64,000 nt of DNA from Bacillota bacterium (GTDB lineage: Bacteria > Bacillota > UBA4882 > UBA8346): positions 52,311 to 116,310 of the forward strand of contig JARKQY010000017.1 of the NCBI GenBank assembly GCA_029974635.1, in the 5' to 3' direction. This document shows, piece by piece, positions 35,604 to 45,526 of this stretch (its first letter is position 1; each line of letters begins with the position of its first letter). The notes under the pieces were generated by a model that saw nothing but the letters and a program-made list of their open reading frames with translations, made no database searches and had not been told where the DNA came from. A program made the translations under genes and the position numbers.

Positions 35604-35996
35604 ATGAAAAAAATGATATTTATTGCTTTAGTCGCATTATTAGTTGTTGCGGGATGCGCATCCAGTACTCCACCGCTTACTATTGGACCGGCACAATTAA
35701 CAGTTACCAACTATTCTAATTTTGATATAAATGAAGTCTATTTTAATGGAACTTATTTTGGCAGAATTGTAACAGGTAATTCAGTGACCCAGAGTATTAC
35801 TTCCGGCGAACATAATGTATATATTCAAGGTGATGGTTTTTGGTTAAAATGTTTGCCTGTGCTAAGAATAAATTCCGGGGATTATACTACATTTACCATA
35901 ACTGATCATACTCAAGGTACAGTAGTACCAGCACCTGGAGCTTCATCAACCAAGTCTTCTTCGATACAAAAGCTTAAGGATATGGAAATCAAATAA
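35604..35996 (+). CDS. Small lipoprotein
   Basis: The 130-residue protein has a lipoprotein signal peptide with lipobox VVAGC near residues 14-18, so it is anchored outside the membrane. The mature part is beta-rich (LTVTNYSNFDINEVYFNG, VYIQGDGFWLK, DYTTFTITDH) and ends in a Ser/Lys-rich tail. The domain resembles the small beta-sandwich seen in PEGA-like or similar surface lipoproteins, but I do not recognise the family. It starts behind AAAAGGAG and is followed directly by a bidirectional terminator. Confidence 0.75.
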   Translation: MKKMIFIALVALLVVAGCASSTPPLTIGPAQLTVTNYSNFDINEVYFNGTYFGRIVTGNSVTQSITSGEHNVYIQGDGFWLKCLPVLRINSGDYTTFTITDHTQGTVVPAPGASSTKSSSIQKLKDMEIK

Positions 35997-36000
35997 TAAA

Positions 36001-36036
36001 AAATCCGGTGGTTATATAAACTACCGGATTTTTTTA
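36001..36036. terminator. Bidirectional terminator between lipoprotein and AraC genes
   Basis: A 13-bp stem with one G-U pair (AAATCCGGTGGTT with AACTACCGGATTT), a 5-nt loop, and T-runs on both strands. It overlaps the stop codon of the convergent AraC gene. Confidence 0.85.
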
Positions 36037-37290
36037 CTTAACGACTACCGGTATTTCTTTTGATAGCTTGTTATTTTCAGTATTTGATTCCATTATTCTG
36101 CCGATATCATCAACGTGGGCCGTTATCTGGTGAGTTCCGGCAACGGCGGTCCAGGTAGGGTTGCCTCCTTGGCCATTATTGGCGGTCAGTGTAACCGTTT
36201 CACCCGGAGATAATCCTTGGGTATAATTATCCGACCAGGTTTCCGTAAAGTCATTCACCTTGAAGCCGACCCCCAGAATAACTCCGATAGGCAGTGCTCC
36301 GCGGCCGATATTTTTCACAACCGCGCTGAAGGTTACCAAATCGCCGGCGGATACATTTTCAGGGGACCATAAAAGGTCCGTCACGATGAAATCAGGTGAC
36401 GCGGCGGATGCCAGAACCAGTTGATGCCGGTAAGCTTTTGGCGAACCCAAATGCATATTCTCATCATATTGTTTTTTAATATAGGCTGAGGGAGAAATTT
36501 GGGTAATTTTTTTAAACATCTTCCGGAAATTGGAATAGTCATTGAAACCTGATTTTTTACTTGCATCCAATGCGCTGTAACCATCCAAAAGCAGCTCCTT
36601 GGCTTTGGAAATCCGCTGATAAATTATATATTCATGGATGCTGATATTTAAATATTTTTGAAATAACCGTCCTAAATAGGACCGGTTGATAAAAAACCTT
36701 TTCTCCAGAATTTCCAGGGAAAGCTCGTCTTGAATATTCTCATCGATATAATCCAGGATGTTGGACAAATGCTCCGGCAGGTTTTGGCGTTCATCGGTAT
36801 ATGAAAAATTCAGATAGAGCCGGTTGATATAAAAGACCAGTTCAATCAGTGATGTATATTTAAGGACTTCGTCGGCATAAAAGGGGTGCTCGAACAAGTC
36901 TTTCATCCGGGTAAATAACCTTAGCAGTTTTTCTTGTTGAGGTTTGTTGAGAATCAATTGGTTATACTCGCCCTTGGGCCTGTCAAAAAAACAATGATAT
37001 AAGTTAAAGGTTTGCGAAAAAGGCGAAAGCAAGGCCGGGTCAAAATGAATCTCGATGTACTCGGAGTTTTTTTCCACCGCTAAGAAACCCTGATGATTCT
37101 CACTGTTATTGATGATGATTAAATTGCCCGGTTTTATGTTATAGTTGCTTTTTTCAATGGCAAAGCTCCCTTTGCCGGATAGTAGATAGAAAATTTCGAA
37201 TTCGGAATGAACATGACTAAGAACCTTAACCGATTCCTCCGCTATGGTCTGATAATAACTGATATTCAGTTGATGGTATGATTCCGGCAT
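36034..37290 (-). CDS. AraC-family regulator with C-terminal CARDB domain
   Basis: The start at 37290 (MPESYHQLNIS) follows AGGAGAATTCTG and is preferred over an upstream Met. The protein has 418 residues. Residues 1-150 are a cupin-type sensor (HVHSEFEIFYLLSGKG, IKPGNLIIINN). About 180-275 is the double AraC helix-turn-helix (LSLEILEKRFFINRSYLGRL, SGFNDYSNFRKMFKK). About 300-418 is a CARDB (cell-adhesion-related) beta-sandwich: TDLLWSPENVSAGDLVTFSA, VKNIGRGALP, IMESNTENNKLSKEI. No membrane segment lies between them, so CARDB must be cytoplasmic. The same domain occurs in the divergently encoded secreted protein at 37535. It likely controls the glucoside locus downstream. Confidence 0.85.
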   Translation of the reverse strand: MPESYHQLNISYYQTIAEESVKVLSHVHSEFEIFYLLSGKGSFAIEKSNYNIKPGNLIIINNSENHQGFLAVEKNSEYIEIHFDPALLSPFSQTFNLYHCFFDRPKGEYNQLILNKPQQEKLLRLFTRMKDLFEHPFYADEVLKYTSLIELVFYINRLYLNFSYTDERQNLPEHLSNILDYIDENIQDELSLEILEKRFFINRSYLGRLFQKYLNISIHEYIIYQRISKAKELLLDGYSALDASKKSGFNDYSNFRKMFKKITQISPSAYIKKQYDENMHLGSPKAYRHQLVLASAASPDFIVTDLLWSPENVSAGDLVTFSAVVKNIGRGALPIGVILGVGFKVNDFTETWSDNYTQGLSPGETVTLTANNGQGGNPTWTAVAGTHQITAHVDDIGRIMESNTENNKLSKEIPVVVK

Positions 37291-37534
37291 CAGAATTCTC
37301 CTATTACAAACCATTCATAAAAAATTTAAGCCCGTATTATCATTTACATTAGAGTATTCAATAATTGACCGGTAAAATCCTTTTGGTCGAAAAAGACAAA
37401 CTGGATAGTCATGAAATGCCCACTTAAAAAGAAAATCTTATATTATACTTAGAATGAAAGTTACAATTCTGTTATCATCACCTAAATTTCTTGGTATCAA
37501 ATTGAATTTTGGGAACGGAAAAAGGAGGAGAATT

Positions 37535-40500
37535 ATGCAGGCTGTGAATCGGGGATGTAATTTTAGAAAATGGTTGATGATATGGGCCTTGATTATGCTG
37601 ATTTCGGCAGAAACATTTAATATAACCCAAGGCGCGCGCCCGAAAGATGAACTGAAATTGAACAATAAATCCTATGAAGTTGCGGTGAATCTAACAAACG
37701 GCAGTATCAAGCATATTCTTGACAAAAAAACCAAGCAAAAAATCTCGCTCGGAAACCGCGACGGAGTTTTATGGGGTCTTTTAACCAATAACAACAAATG
37801 GATCTCAAGTTCCGTCTATGGATCCAATTTTCAATCCAACTGGGAGTCCCGGGCCAAAAAATTGACCTTGAATTATCAAGGAAAAGACTCAAATCCTTTC
37901 GACGTAACGGTTACTATCGAAGCTGCCAATGCCGGGTATTTTAAAATGCAGGCGGTGGTGAATAACCGTTCCGATGTTACAATTACTAAATTTCAGTTTC
38001 CATATGATTTGAAAATTGCGGAAACCCAGATTAGTGACGCTTTGTTGCCAATGATTCCGGGAGTTAAGCTTCGGAGCGGCTTTTTTGCCGATCATCAATC
38101 CTTTGATGCGTTATATCCCGGAGTTATGTTTGCCGATTATCTTGCGCTCCGTTCCAACCAAGGCAAAATCGCAGTTTATGGCCAAAAAGGGGAGCGGGTT
38201 CAGCCGGTGAATATCGGATTTGCTCATGACAGTAATAACCCTGAAAATACCTCCATTATTCATTACTACCAAACCTGGATCGAAGGCGGCAGGCAATGGA
38301 CTTCTCCTCCAGTTGTCATCCGGATTGGACAGGATTATCCGGAGACCATTGCCGCATACCGTCTGGAAAACGGAATTCAAGAGTTTAAATCGCTGCCGGG
38401 TAAATTAGGAGCCAAAAAACAGCGGTATTTTGAATCACCTATGTATAAAATGGATTTTAAGCTGCTAAAAAAGAGTTTTTCCGGAATGAAAACCGTCATT
38501 GACAATCTCGTCTTTCCCGGGATCATTCATCCGGTGGCTTTTCAGCCGGGTGGACATGATCGGAACTATCCGGACTTTATACCGCCCGCGTCTGTTTTTG
38601 GCTCCAGCGAAAGCCTGGCGGATTTGGTGAAATATGCCCAAAGCAAGGGCAATTTGGTAATTCCATATACGAATTTTTCATGGTGGAATACGGATTCCCC
38701 GACGCTGCAAAATCTGCCGGCGGATGTTAAGCCGCAGAATATTGCGGTCAACCGTCTAAATGGTTCGGCTGATATTGAGAATTATGGGTCAAACGGTTAC
38801 GTGGTTAATTTTCACAACGATTTCGTTGCCCGTCGGATTGCCGCGGAACATCAGAAACTGGTAGGCACTATTGGTTTCGACGGTATATTTGAGGATCAAC
38901 TGGGAGCGCGGAACACCAAGTATGATTATAACCCGGCCGGATTGAACGGCAATGATCCCGCTACTTCTTATTTTGAGGGCGTATTATTCCATGCGCAAAC
39001 ATTGGCCAAAAATAATTTATTGACCGAATGCGGCGTTGACAGGCTGGCCCAGGATGAAATCGGATTTATGGGCACTAATTACCTGTGGGATCTGCTTGGA
39101 TACCGGAAAACGACTGTGAATTACTCCGATTACTATCCGATGATCGGGATGCTTTGCCGTGATAAGGTGTTGTTATACCAGCATAATTTAGCCATTGAAA
39201 CCTGGACGGACGACAAAGATATGTTTCGCTGGAATTTAGCCTTCGGTTATAACTTCAGCATTGCGTTAAATGACTTGAAAAATCCGTGGCTCCCGCTTAT
39301 CGGAGCTTTTCAGAAATATGTGCTTTCACAATACACCGATCAATTGGTTACAGGCTTCGATTATCTGAACCATCAAGCCACTTGTACCTCTTTTGAAAAC
39401 TATAAAGTTTATGCCAACTGGGATCTTAAGGATACTTTAACCCAGTCGGGCCATGTCATTGCCCCGGGAGGCGCCATGGTAATCGCCAATGACGGCTCAA
39501 TGACGGCGGGAGTTTTTACCAACTATAATGGCAACATTTTAAATGAAGGCGAACATTACTTGATTGAAATCAGATCCAAGGATAGTATCAAGGTTTTCCA
39601 ACCGATGGGAACTAATACGCCCATTCATGTCAAAAAATATTCATCATGGCCGGGTGTAAAAATAGAAACTTACGGCTATGACGGTAAATTAATCACGGAG
39701 ATCGAGGCTACCACCCGTAAGGATGATGTCCAGTTTGACTGCAACATGGAGTATTCCAATCAAAAGGTAGCTTATTACCAGCTAACCAAATCCAGTCAAA
39801 CCAACACGAAAGGTTATCCGATTCTCCGGATTCCTGAGTTGGTAGTTACGGGTATTACGTGGTCTCCGGCGGAAATCGCCACTGGCGATCAGGTCACTTT
39901 CTGGGCCACCGTAAAGAATATGGGGACCGGATCAACACCTGCCGGAGCATTAATTGATATTATGTTTGAGATTGACGGCAAACCCGTGTTCTGGTCCGAA
40001 TACTTTAAAACTTCATTACCGGCGGGAGCTATTGTAACGTTAAAAGCCACCCGCGGGGAAACCCAACCGGTGTGGGAGGCGACAGCCGGACCGCATGTGG
40101 TCATCGCCTGGGTTGATGAATCCAATAAAATTACCGAGATCATTGAAACGAACAATAGCTTTAGCAAAAACATTCCGGAAGTTGACGAAGCTGTGATTAT
40201 TAACGGCGTGAGAAAACCAAAGTCCGCCGCCAATCTGGCTCTTAATAAACCGGTGATCTCAAGCGGAGCTACTGCTCCGGCATACGGTGAATTTCTGGTA
40301 AACGACGGATTTACCAATTCATATTGGGAGAGCGTCAACAATACATTTCCGGTGTATTTAACGGTAGATCTGGGTGCTACCCAAAAGATCGGCAGAATAG
40401 TTCTGAAATTGAATCCGGCATGGGAATTGCGAGTGCAAACCATTGAAATCCAAGGCAGCATCGATAACAATGAATATACAAAAATTGTGGATGCCGCTAA

Positions 40501-40645
40501 GTATACTTTTGATCCGGCCAATCAGAATACGGTTACCATAAGCCTCCCGACGACCAGTGTCAGGTTTTTAAAATTGATTTTTAGCGCCAACTCCGCCTGG
40601 CCGGCAGGGCAAATCGCTGAATTGGAAGTTTTATCAGGCAAATAA
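37535..40645 (+). CDS. Secreted glycosidase-like protein (DUF6259-like) with CARDB and F5/8C domains
   Basis: The start at ATG 37535 (MQAVNRGCNFRKW) follows AAAGGAGGAGAA. The protein has 1036 residues: signal peptide (KWLMIWALIMLISAETF); an N-terminal beta-sandwich; a TIM-barrel-like region with VIPYTNFSWWNT and FDGIFEDQLGAR, whose Asp and Glu could be catalytic; CARDB at about 766-887 (TWSPAEIATGDQVTFWATV); and an F5/8 type C (CBM32-like) sugar-binding domain at about 898-1035 (LALNKPVISSG, VYLTVDLGATQKIGRIVLK). It probably cuts or binds extracellular glucan or glycan, releasing sugars for the importer downstream. The family assignment is approximate; the domains at the end are clearer. Confidence 0.75.
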   Translation: MQAVNRGCNFRKWLMIWALIMLISAETFNITQGARPKDELKLNNKSYEVAVNLTNGSIKHILDKKTKQKISLGNRDGVLWGLLTNNNKWISSSVYGSNFQSNWESRAKKLTLNYQGKDSNPFDVTVTIEAANAGYFKMQAVVNNRSDVTITKFQFPYDLKIAETQISDALLPMIPGVKLRSGFFADHQSFDALYPGVMFADYLALRSNQGKIAVYGQKGERVQPVNIGFAHDSNNPENTSIIHYYQTWIEGGRQWTSPPVVIRIGQDYPETIAAYRLENGIQEFKSLPGKLGAKKQRYFESPMYKMDFKLLKKSFSGMKTVIDNLVFPGIIHPVAFQPGGHDRNYPDFIPPASVFGSSESLADLVKYAQSKGNLVIPYTNFSWWNTDSPTLQNLPADVKPQNIAVNRLNGSADIENYGSNGYVVNFHNDFVARRIAAEHQKLVGTIGFDGIFEDQLGARNTKYDYNPAGLNGNDPATSYFEGVLFHAQTLAKNNLLTECGVDRLAQDEIGFMGTNYLWDLLGYRKTTVNYSDYYPMIGMLCRDKVLLYQHNLAIETWTDDKDMFRWNLAFGYNFSIALNDLKNPWLPLIGAFQKYVLSQYTDQLVTGFDYLNHQATCTSFENYKVYANWDLKDTLTQSGHVIAPGGAMVIANDGSMTAGVFTNYNGNILNEGEHYLIEIRSKDSIKVFQPMGTNTPIHVKKYSSWPGVKIETYGYDGKLITEIEATTRKDDVQFDCNMEYSNQKVAYYQLTKSSQTNTKGYPILRIPELVVTGITWSPAEIATGDQVTFWATVKNMGTGSTPAGALIDIMFEIDGKPVFWSEYFKTSLPAGAIVTLKATRGETQPVWEATAGPHVVIAWVDESNKITEIIETNNSFSKNIPEVDEAVIINGVRKPKSAANLALNKPVISSGATAPAYGEFLVNDGFTNSYWESVNNTFPVYLTVDLGATQKIGRIVLKLNPAWELRVQTIEIQGSIDNNEYTKIVDAAKYTFDPANQNTVTISLPTTSVRFLKLIFSANSAWPAGQIAELEVLSGK

Positions 40646-40675
40646 TGGTGTAAGCATCCAGATAGGAGTATCAAC

Positions 40676-43006
40676 ATGGTAAAAGTAGCGGATCGTTATC
40701 TTGAAGTGGAGCCATGGATGGTAGTCGAAAACGGTTATCATCCCCAGCAGAGCCAGGTTTCAGAATCGATTTTTTCGCTGGGTAATGAGTATATGGGCGT
40801 CCGGGGTTACTTTGACGAGGGTTATAGCGGGGATAGGCTCATTGGAAGTTATCTGAACGGGTTTTATGAAGAGTCCCCCATTATCCAGCCATCTTCTTAC
40901 AAAGGAATGTTATCCCGGACCCGGTTTATGGTAAATACCGTCGATTGGCTTTTTACCCGGATAGACCTTGATGGGGAGAATTTGGATCTGGCCCATAGTA
41001 TGGTTACCGATTTTAAAAGAGTCTTGGATTTTCGGACCGGTGCGTTACAACGGGAATTTATCTGGAATACGGCTGGCGGCAAGTCTCTCAAAGTGTCTTT
41101 TCTCCGTTTTGTGAGCATGGCCGATCTCAATCTGGGGTGGCAGCGGATAACTTTCACGCCGCTAAATTTTTCCGGTACGGTGAAGCTGAAATCCGGCTTG
41201 GATTTCTCGCTGGTTCATGAAGGGAAAAAGCTGAATTTCTGGAACTGTCCTTTGCGGAAAATGGAAAACGGGATTATAGCCATTTTGGGGAAAACCACGA
41301 ACTTGGGGCGGCAGCTATTTTCGGCGTGCCGTTTCCAAATCGATGGGTCGCTGCTAGAAACCCGGTTGGTGGAAGAGCCAAAATATATCGGACAGGATCT
41401 TGATCTGCAGCTGCAAGAGGGTATCCCGGTTTTCGTTGATAAGATAGTAACCAATTATGCAGCCGCAGAATCTGAATCAACCGCCGCTGCTGTCTGGAAA
41501 TCCGGGCTAAGTCTGGCGGAGAAACACCGCGCACTCACTTTTAGCACCGCCATGGAACAACATGTTTCATATTGGTCGAAAGTTTGGAATAACTTGGATA
41601 TCACCATCGAAGGCGACCCGGAAAATCAGCAAGGGATCCGGTTCTGCATCTTCCAGTTGCATCAAACTTTTCACGGTGCCAATCCCGGATCGAATATCGG
41701 AGCAAAGGGGCTTACCGGCGAAGCCTATAATGGGCACACTTTTTGGGATACCGAGACTTATTGTTTGCCCTTTTATATGTTTAATAACGCGAAAGCCGCC
41801 CGTAATCTCCTTGAATTTCGTTACTGGACCTTGGCACAAGCTCGCGAGAGAGCCAAACAATTGGATTGCCGGGGAGCTTTCTATCCGATTGCCACCATTG
41901 ACGGTACGGAGAGCTGTGATCTATGGCAGCATGCCAATCTACAACTCCAAGTAGGTACAGCGGTAGCTTATGGCATATGGCATTATGTTAAAATATGCCG
42001 GGATGATGATTTTCTTTACAACCACGGTATCGAGATGCTGGTGGAAATTAGCCGCTGTTTCGCCAGCCGGGGCCAATGGGGAGCCAAGACCCGCAAGTTC
42101 GGATTTTATGGGGTGATGGGTCCGGATGAGTTCCAAATTATGGTCAATAATAACTATTATTTGAATTCTATGGCGCAAAAGACCTTTGAGTATACACTGC
42201 AAACCTTAAACGAGATGAAGTCCTCGTGTCCGGACCTCCTGGATAAGCTGATCCAAAAGACGAAACTGGAATTCGGCGAGTTGACCGAATGGGGCCGGAT
42301 GGCAAGTGAAATGTATTTGCCGCAAGATCCGGAGACCAAAGTTTTTGAACAGCATGATGGGTTTTTCAATATGCCGCACATTAACATTGACGAAATCCCG
42401 GTGACAGACTTTCCATTATATCACAACTGGTCATACGATAGGATTTACCGTTATGATATGATTAAGCAGCCTGATGTGCTGATGTTTATATTCCTTTATA
42501 ATCAGCAGTTCAGCGCTGAAGTAAAACAGGCCAATTATGACTATTATGAGCCGCGGTGCATTCATGAGTCGTCATTGTCGCCGTCAATTCACTCCATCCT
42601 CGCCGCCGAACTCGGATATCACGAACAAGCCTTTGATTTTTGCCGGTTTGCCACCCGGCTGGATCTCGATAACTATAACCGGAATACTAATGAAGGGCTT
42701 CATACCACCTCTATTGCCGCTGCTTGGATGAATATTGTTTATGGCTTTGGTGGAATGAGATCGGATGGTGAAAAACTCGCCTTTTGTCCCAGTATTCCTA
42801 GAGCATGGAGCACTTATAGTTTCCATCTCATTTACCGCGGATCCACCATTAGTGTGTGCATTGACAAGGAGATGGCGGAGTTTAAGGTGACCAACGGCCC
42901 TCCGGTCTCCATTAAAGTATATGACAGCGAATACTATATTGACAACGCCGGTGTGAGAGTCGATATCCCCGATAAATACCGGGTTGCTGAAAGATGTGCC
43001 AGTTAG
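40676..43006 (+). CDS. Glycoside hydrolase family 65 disaccharide phosphorylase
   Basis: The 776-residue protein is full length for GH65 (kojibiose, nigerose, trehalose or maltose phosphorylases). Order: N-terminal beta-sandwich (SLGNEYMGVRGYFDEG), linker, alpha/alpha barrel and C-terminal sheet. The substrate segment GEAYNGHTFWDTE is present, the general acid is Glu485 in GPDEFQ, and the phosphate-binding segment is HESSLSPSIHS. The enzyme would split an alpha-glucobiose with phosphate, giving beta-glucose-1-phosphate. There is no signal peptide. It starts 31 bp after the secreted protein, behind AGGAG, and is followed by an ABC importer, so the sugar is imported intact. The exact linkage cannot be read from sequence. 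Confidence 0.9.
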   Translation: MVKVADRYLEVEPWMVVENGYHPQQSQVSESIFSLGNEYMGVRGYFDEGYSGDRLIGSYLNGFYEESPIIQPSSYKGMLSRTRFMVNTVDWLFTRIDLDGENLDLAHSMVTDFKRVLDFRTGALQREFIWNTAGGKSLKVSFLRFVSMADLNLGWQRITFTPLNFSGTVKLKSGLDFSLVHEGKKLNFWNCPLRKMENGIIAILGKTTNLGRQLFSACRFQIDGSLLETRLVEEPKYIGQDLDLQLQEGIPVFVDKIVTNYAAAESESTAAAVWKSGLSLAEKHRALTFSTAMEQHVSYWSKVWNNLDITIEGDPENQQGIRFCIFQLHQTFHGANPGSNIGAKGLTGEAYNGHTFWDTETYCLPFYMFNNAKAARNLLEFRYWTLAQARERAKQLDCRGAFYPIATIDGTESCDLWQHANLQLQVGTAVAYGIWHYVKICRDDDFLYNHGIEMLVEISRCFASRGQWGAKTRKFGFYGVMGPDEFQIMVNNNYYLNSMAQKTFEYTLQTLNEMKSSCPDLLDKLIQKTKLEFGELTEWGRMASEMYLPQDPETKVFEQHDGFFNMPHINIDEIPVTDFPLYHNWSYDRIYRYDMIKQPDVLMFIFLYNQQFSAEVKQANYDYYEPRCIHESSLSPSIHSILAAELGYHEQAFDFCRFATRLDLDNYNRNTNEGLHTTSIAAAWMNIVYGFGGMRSDGEKLAFCPSIPRAWSTYSFHLIYRGSTISVCIDKEMAEFKVTNGPPVSIKVYDSEYYIDNAGVRVDIPDKYRVAERCAS

Positions 43007-43097
43007 TAACAACTATATCTATTGAAAGGAGGAGGTTCAGTAAAAGAGAGACAGATTAATGCAGTTATGAATTGATAATACGAGGAGGTCGAATGAT

Positions 43098-44489
43098 TTG
43101 AGTAAAGTTAGAAGAGTTATGCTTTTAGGTATGCTGGTTACTTTGATTGTACTTACGGTTGGAACAATGGTATGGGTTAACGCCGCCGATAAAACCATTC
43201 AACTTAAAGTCGTTATCGGCCCGGATACCCCGGATAACAAAGCCCAGAACCAGGCGACGCTGGAACGGATCAAGCGGTTCGAAAAAGCCAATCCCGGTGT
43301 TAAATGCATCCCGGTTCCCTTTACCTATACATCCCGGCAGGAATTCTTCATTAAGCAAGCAGCTCACGCCGCACCGGATGTTTTGGACGTATGGGCCACC
43401 GAATGCGAGTTACTGGTCTCCAAAAAATGGATTGTTCCGTTGGACAGTTATTTGAAAAAATGGGATAAATATGACTGGCATCTGCCGAACTCTTTCGATC
43501 CCTTCCGTTTAAAAGGGAAAATATATGGAGTTCCTTTCAGCGGTTATGTCAAACATGTGATATATAACAAACAAATGTTTAAAGATAAAGGCGTTCCGGA
43601 ACCCAGTATCAACTGGACCTGGGATGATTTTATCAATGCGGCGGTTAAAACCACCGATAAGGAAAAGGGTATTGCCGGGTTTGCCGCAATGACCAAAGGT
43701 AGTGAAGGCGGTTGGGCCTTGACGGACCTTATTTATCAAGCCGGCGGTGAAATTGAGACTTATAAAAACGGTAAATACAGCGCAGCATTCGCTTCTCCGG
43801 AAGCAATCAGCGCGTTGCAGTTCTTAAAAGACATGAAATGGAAATATGATGTGCTCCCGGCCAACTGGAGCAACGGCTGGGTGGATGTTTACAATGTTTT
43901 CGGTTCCGGCAAGGCGGCCATCGTGTTTGATGCCGACTGGGGGCGTAATGTGGCCATCAACGGCCAGGGCATGGATCCCAAAAACGTCGGAGTAGCGTTA
44001 ATGCCGAAGGGTAATGGGCCTAAGGGGCGCCAAATGGGCGTTCAAGGCGGACGCTTCTATGTAATCAACGCTTTCTGCCCGGCAAAGAGCCGTGACGCTG
44101 CTTGGAAATGGCTGACTTTCGAGCTCTGGGATCAAGGAAACATCACCGGGTTGTTAAATGAAGCCGAAGAAGCCCGCAAAAACAAACAATATCGCGCTCA
44201 ATTTGAATATTTCCCACTGAAACCCAGTTCTCCTTTTTACAAGGAATGGGCTAACGCTTTTGCCAAGAACTCAGATGTATTACTATCCTGGGGGAGTGAG
44301 GAGTTTTTAAGCCTGCTTCCCAAAACCGCCCATACTGAACCGCCCATCGAAGCCCAGTATGTGTATGGTCAAGTATTGTCGCCCATCGTTCAAGAGGTAT
44401 TAAGCAATAAAAATGCGGATCCGGCGAAACTTTTGAAAGATGCCGCCGCGAAGTTCCAAAAGGATTACCTTGATAAAGTAAAAGAATAA
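43098..44489 (+). CDS. ABC sugar importer, extracellular substrate-binding protein (family 1)
   Basis: The start is TTG 43098 (MSKVRRVMLLGMLV), because GAGGAGG at 43083-43089 precedes it and nearby ATG codons are out of frame. The 463-residue protein has a hydrophobic leader ending WVNAAD, then a family-1 solute-binding fold (ANPGVKCIPVPFT, PDVLDVWATE, GKIYGVPFSGYVKHVIYN). The lipobox Cys expected for a Gram-positive binding protein is absent, so it is either released, periplasmic or held by an uncleaved leader. The two permeases follow. No ATPase gene is in the locus; a shared MsmX-like ATPase is likely. Confidence 0.9.
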   Translation: MSKVRRVMLLGMLVTLIVLTVGTMVWVNAADKTIQLKVVIGPDTPDNKAQNQATLERIKRFEKANPGVKCIPVPFTYTSRQEFFIKQAAHAAPDVLDVWATECELLVSKKWIVPLDSYLKKWDKYDWHLPNSFDPFRLKGKIYGVPFSGYVKHVIYNKQMFKDKGVPEPSINWTWDDFINAAVKTTDKEKGIAGFAAMTKGSEGGWALTDLIYQAGGEIETYKNGKYSAAFASPEAISALQFLKDMKWKYDVLPANWSNGWVDVYNVFGSGKAAIVFDADWGRNVAINGQGMDPKNVGVALMPKGNGPKGRQMGVQGGRFYVINAFCPAKSRDAAWKWLTFELWDQGNITGLLNEAEEARKNKQYRAQFEYFPLKPSSPFYKEWANAFAKNSDVLLSWGSEEFLSLLPKTAHTEPPIEAQYVYGQVLSPIVQEVLSNKNADPAKLLKDAAAKFQKDYLDKVKE

Positions 44490-44535
44490 GTGTGCCCCGG
44501 AGATTACCCTCCTCCTTAAAGTAACATTTATGCGT

Positions 44536-44555
44536 CGCCGCCTGTAAAGGCGGCG
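44536..44555 (+). promoter_or_regulatory. GC-rich hairpin between binding protein and permease genes
   Basis: A 7-bp GC-only stem (CGCCGCC with GGCGGCG) closes a 6-nt loop TGTAAA. There is no T-run after it. Such hairpins commonly protect the upstream binding-protein mRNA and allow less permease synthesis. Confidence 0.6.
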
Positions 44556-44573
44556 GCCCATAAAGAAAGCGAG

Positions 44574-45521
44574 ATGCTTGCATTGGAAAACGCAAATTTG
44601 AAACCCATAAGTTATATTCCCAAAAAGAGTCCTTTCTTCAAAACACGAAAGTTTCTGGGTACATACGGAATCGGCCTGGCTTTCATTCTTCCGGCGTTTT
44701 TGATTTATGGAATTTTCCAATGGTACCCGATCTTATATAATTTCGTCCTGGGCTTTCAAAACTATACCCCGGGGGTGCCGGCGGATTGGGTGGGACTGCA
44801 AAATTTCGAACGGGTATTAAGTGACTCGGTTTTACCGAAAGCATTTTTGAATACTCTTGCGTTTACAGGTTGGGCTTTGTTGATTGGCTTTTTGGTACCG
44901 GTCATTGCCGCAATCGCCATTACTGAGTTGCGTAAAGGACGAAGCTTCTTCCGGCTGTCCATTTATATGCCTACTATTATTCCGGCAATTTCACTGTATA
45001 TTATGTGGATGTTTTTGTTCAACCCGGCGGTGGGGTTATTAAACCAGATTTTGCAGTTTTTTGGATTACCCGCTTTGGAGTGGCTGCTTTCGCAGAAGAC
45101 CGCCCTGGTATCGTTGGTAATTATGAGCACCTGGGCCAACTTTGGCTCAACCGCTCTATTATATATGGCCAGTCTTTCGGCGATTCCAGAAGAGTATTAT
45201 GAAGCCTCGGAGATTGACGGGGCCGGAATCTGGCAGCGGATCAGATATATAACCATCCCTTCGTTGTTGCCGACAATGTTGCTATTGTTATTGATACAAT
45301 TGTTAGCTACGATGCAGGTATTGCAGGAACCTTTCGTAATGACATCAGGCGGGCCTAATAACGCTACTATGACTTTGATGTATATGGTTTATAATTATGC
45401 TTTTGTTTATGCCGATTTTGGCAGAGCCGGAGCGTTGGGGATTATGCTTTTCCTGTTGTTGCTGGGATTATCGGTGGTATATATTCGGGTGAATAAGATA
45501 GTTCAGGATGAGGGTAGGTAA
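44574..45521 (+). CDS. ABC sugar importer permease (MalF-like)
   Basis: The 315-residue protein has six membrane helices and the inner-membrane component loop EASEIDGAGIWQRIRYITIP near residues 210-230, which contacts the ATPase. The N-terminal cytoplasmic tail is about 25 residues. It is the first of two permeases and resembles the MalF/UgpA type of carbohydrate transporter. It starts at ATG 44574 after GAAAGCGAG, 85 bp downstream of the binding-protein gene and behind a hairpin. It works with the next gene. Confidence 0.92.
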   Translation: MLALENANLKPISYIPKKSPFFKTRKFLGTYGIGLAFILPAFLIYGIFQWYPILYNFVLGFQNYTPGVPADWVGLQNFERVLSDSVLPKAFLNTLAFTGWALLIGFLVPVIAAIAITELRKGRSFFRLSIYMPTIIPAISLYIMWMFLFNPAVGLLNQILQFFGLPALEWLLSQKTALVSLVIMSTWANFGSTALLYMASLSAIPEEYYEASEIDGAGIWQRIRYITIPSLLPTMLLLLLIQLLATMQVLQEPFVMTSGGPNNATMTLMYMVYNYAFVYADFGRAGALGIMLFLLLLGLSVVYIRVNKIVQDEGR

Positions 45522-45526
45522 ACAAC

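Noticed and set aside
44536..44555. Terminator between the sugar-binding protein and permease genes
   Set aside because: The hairpin is strong but no T-run follows, and the permeases have no promoter of their own that I can see.
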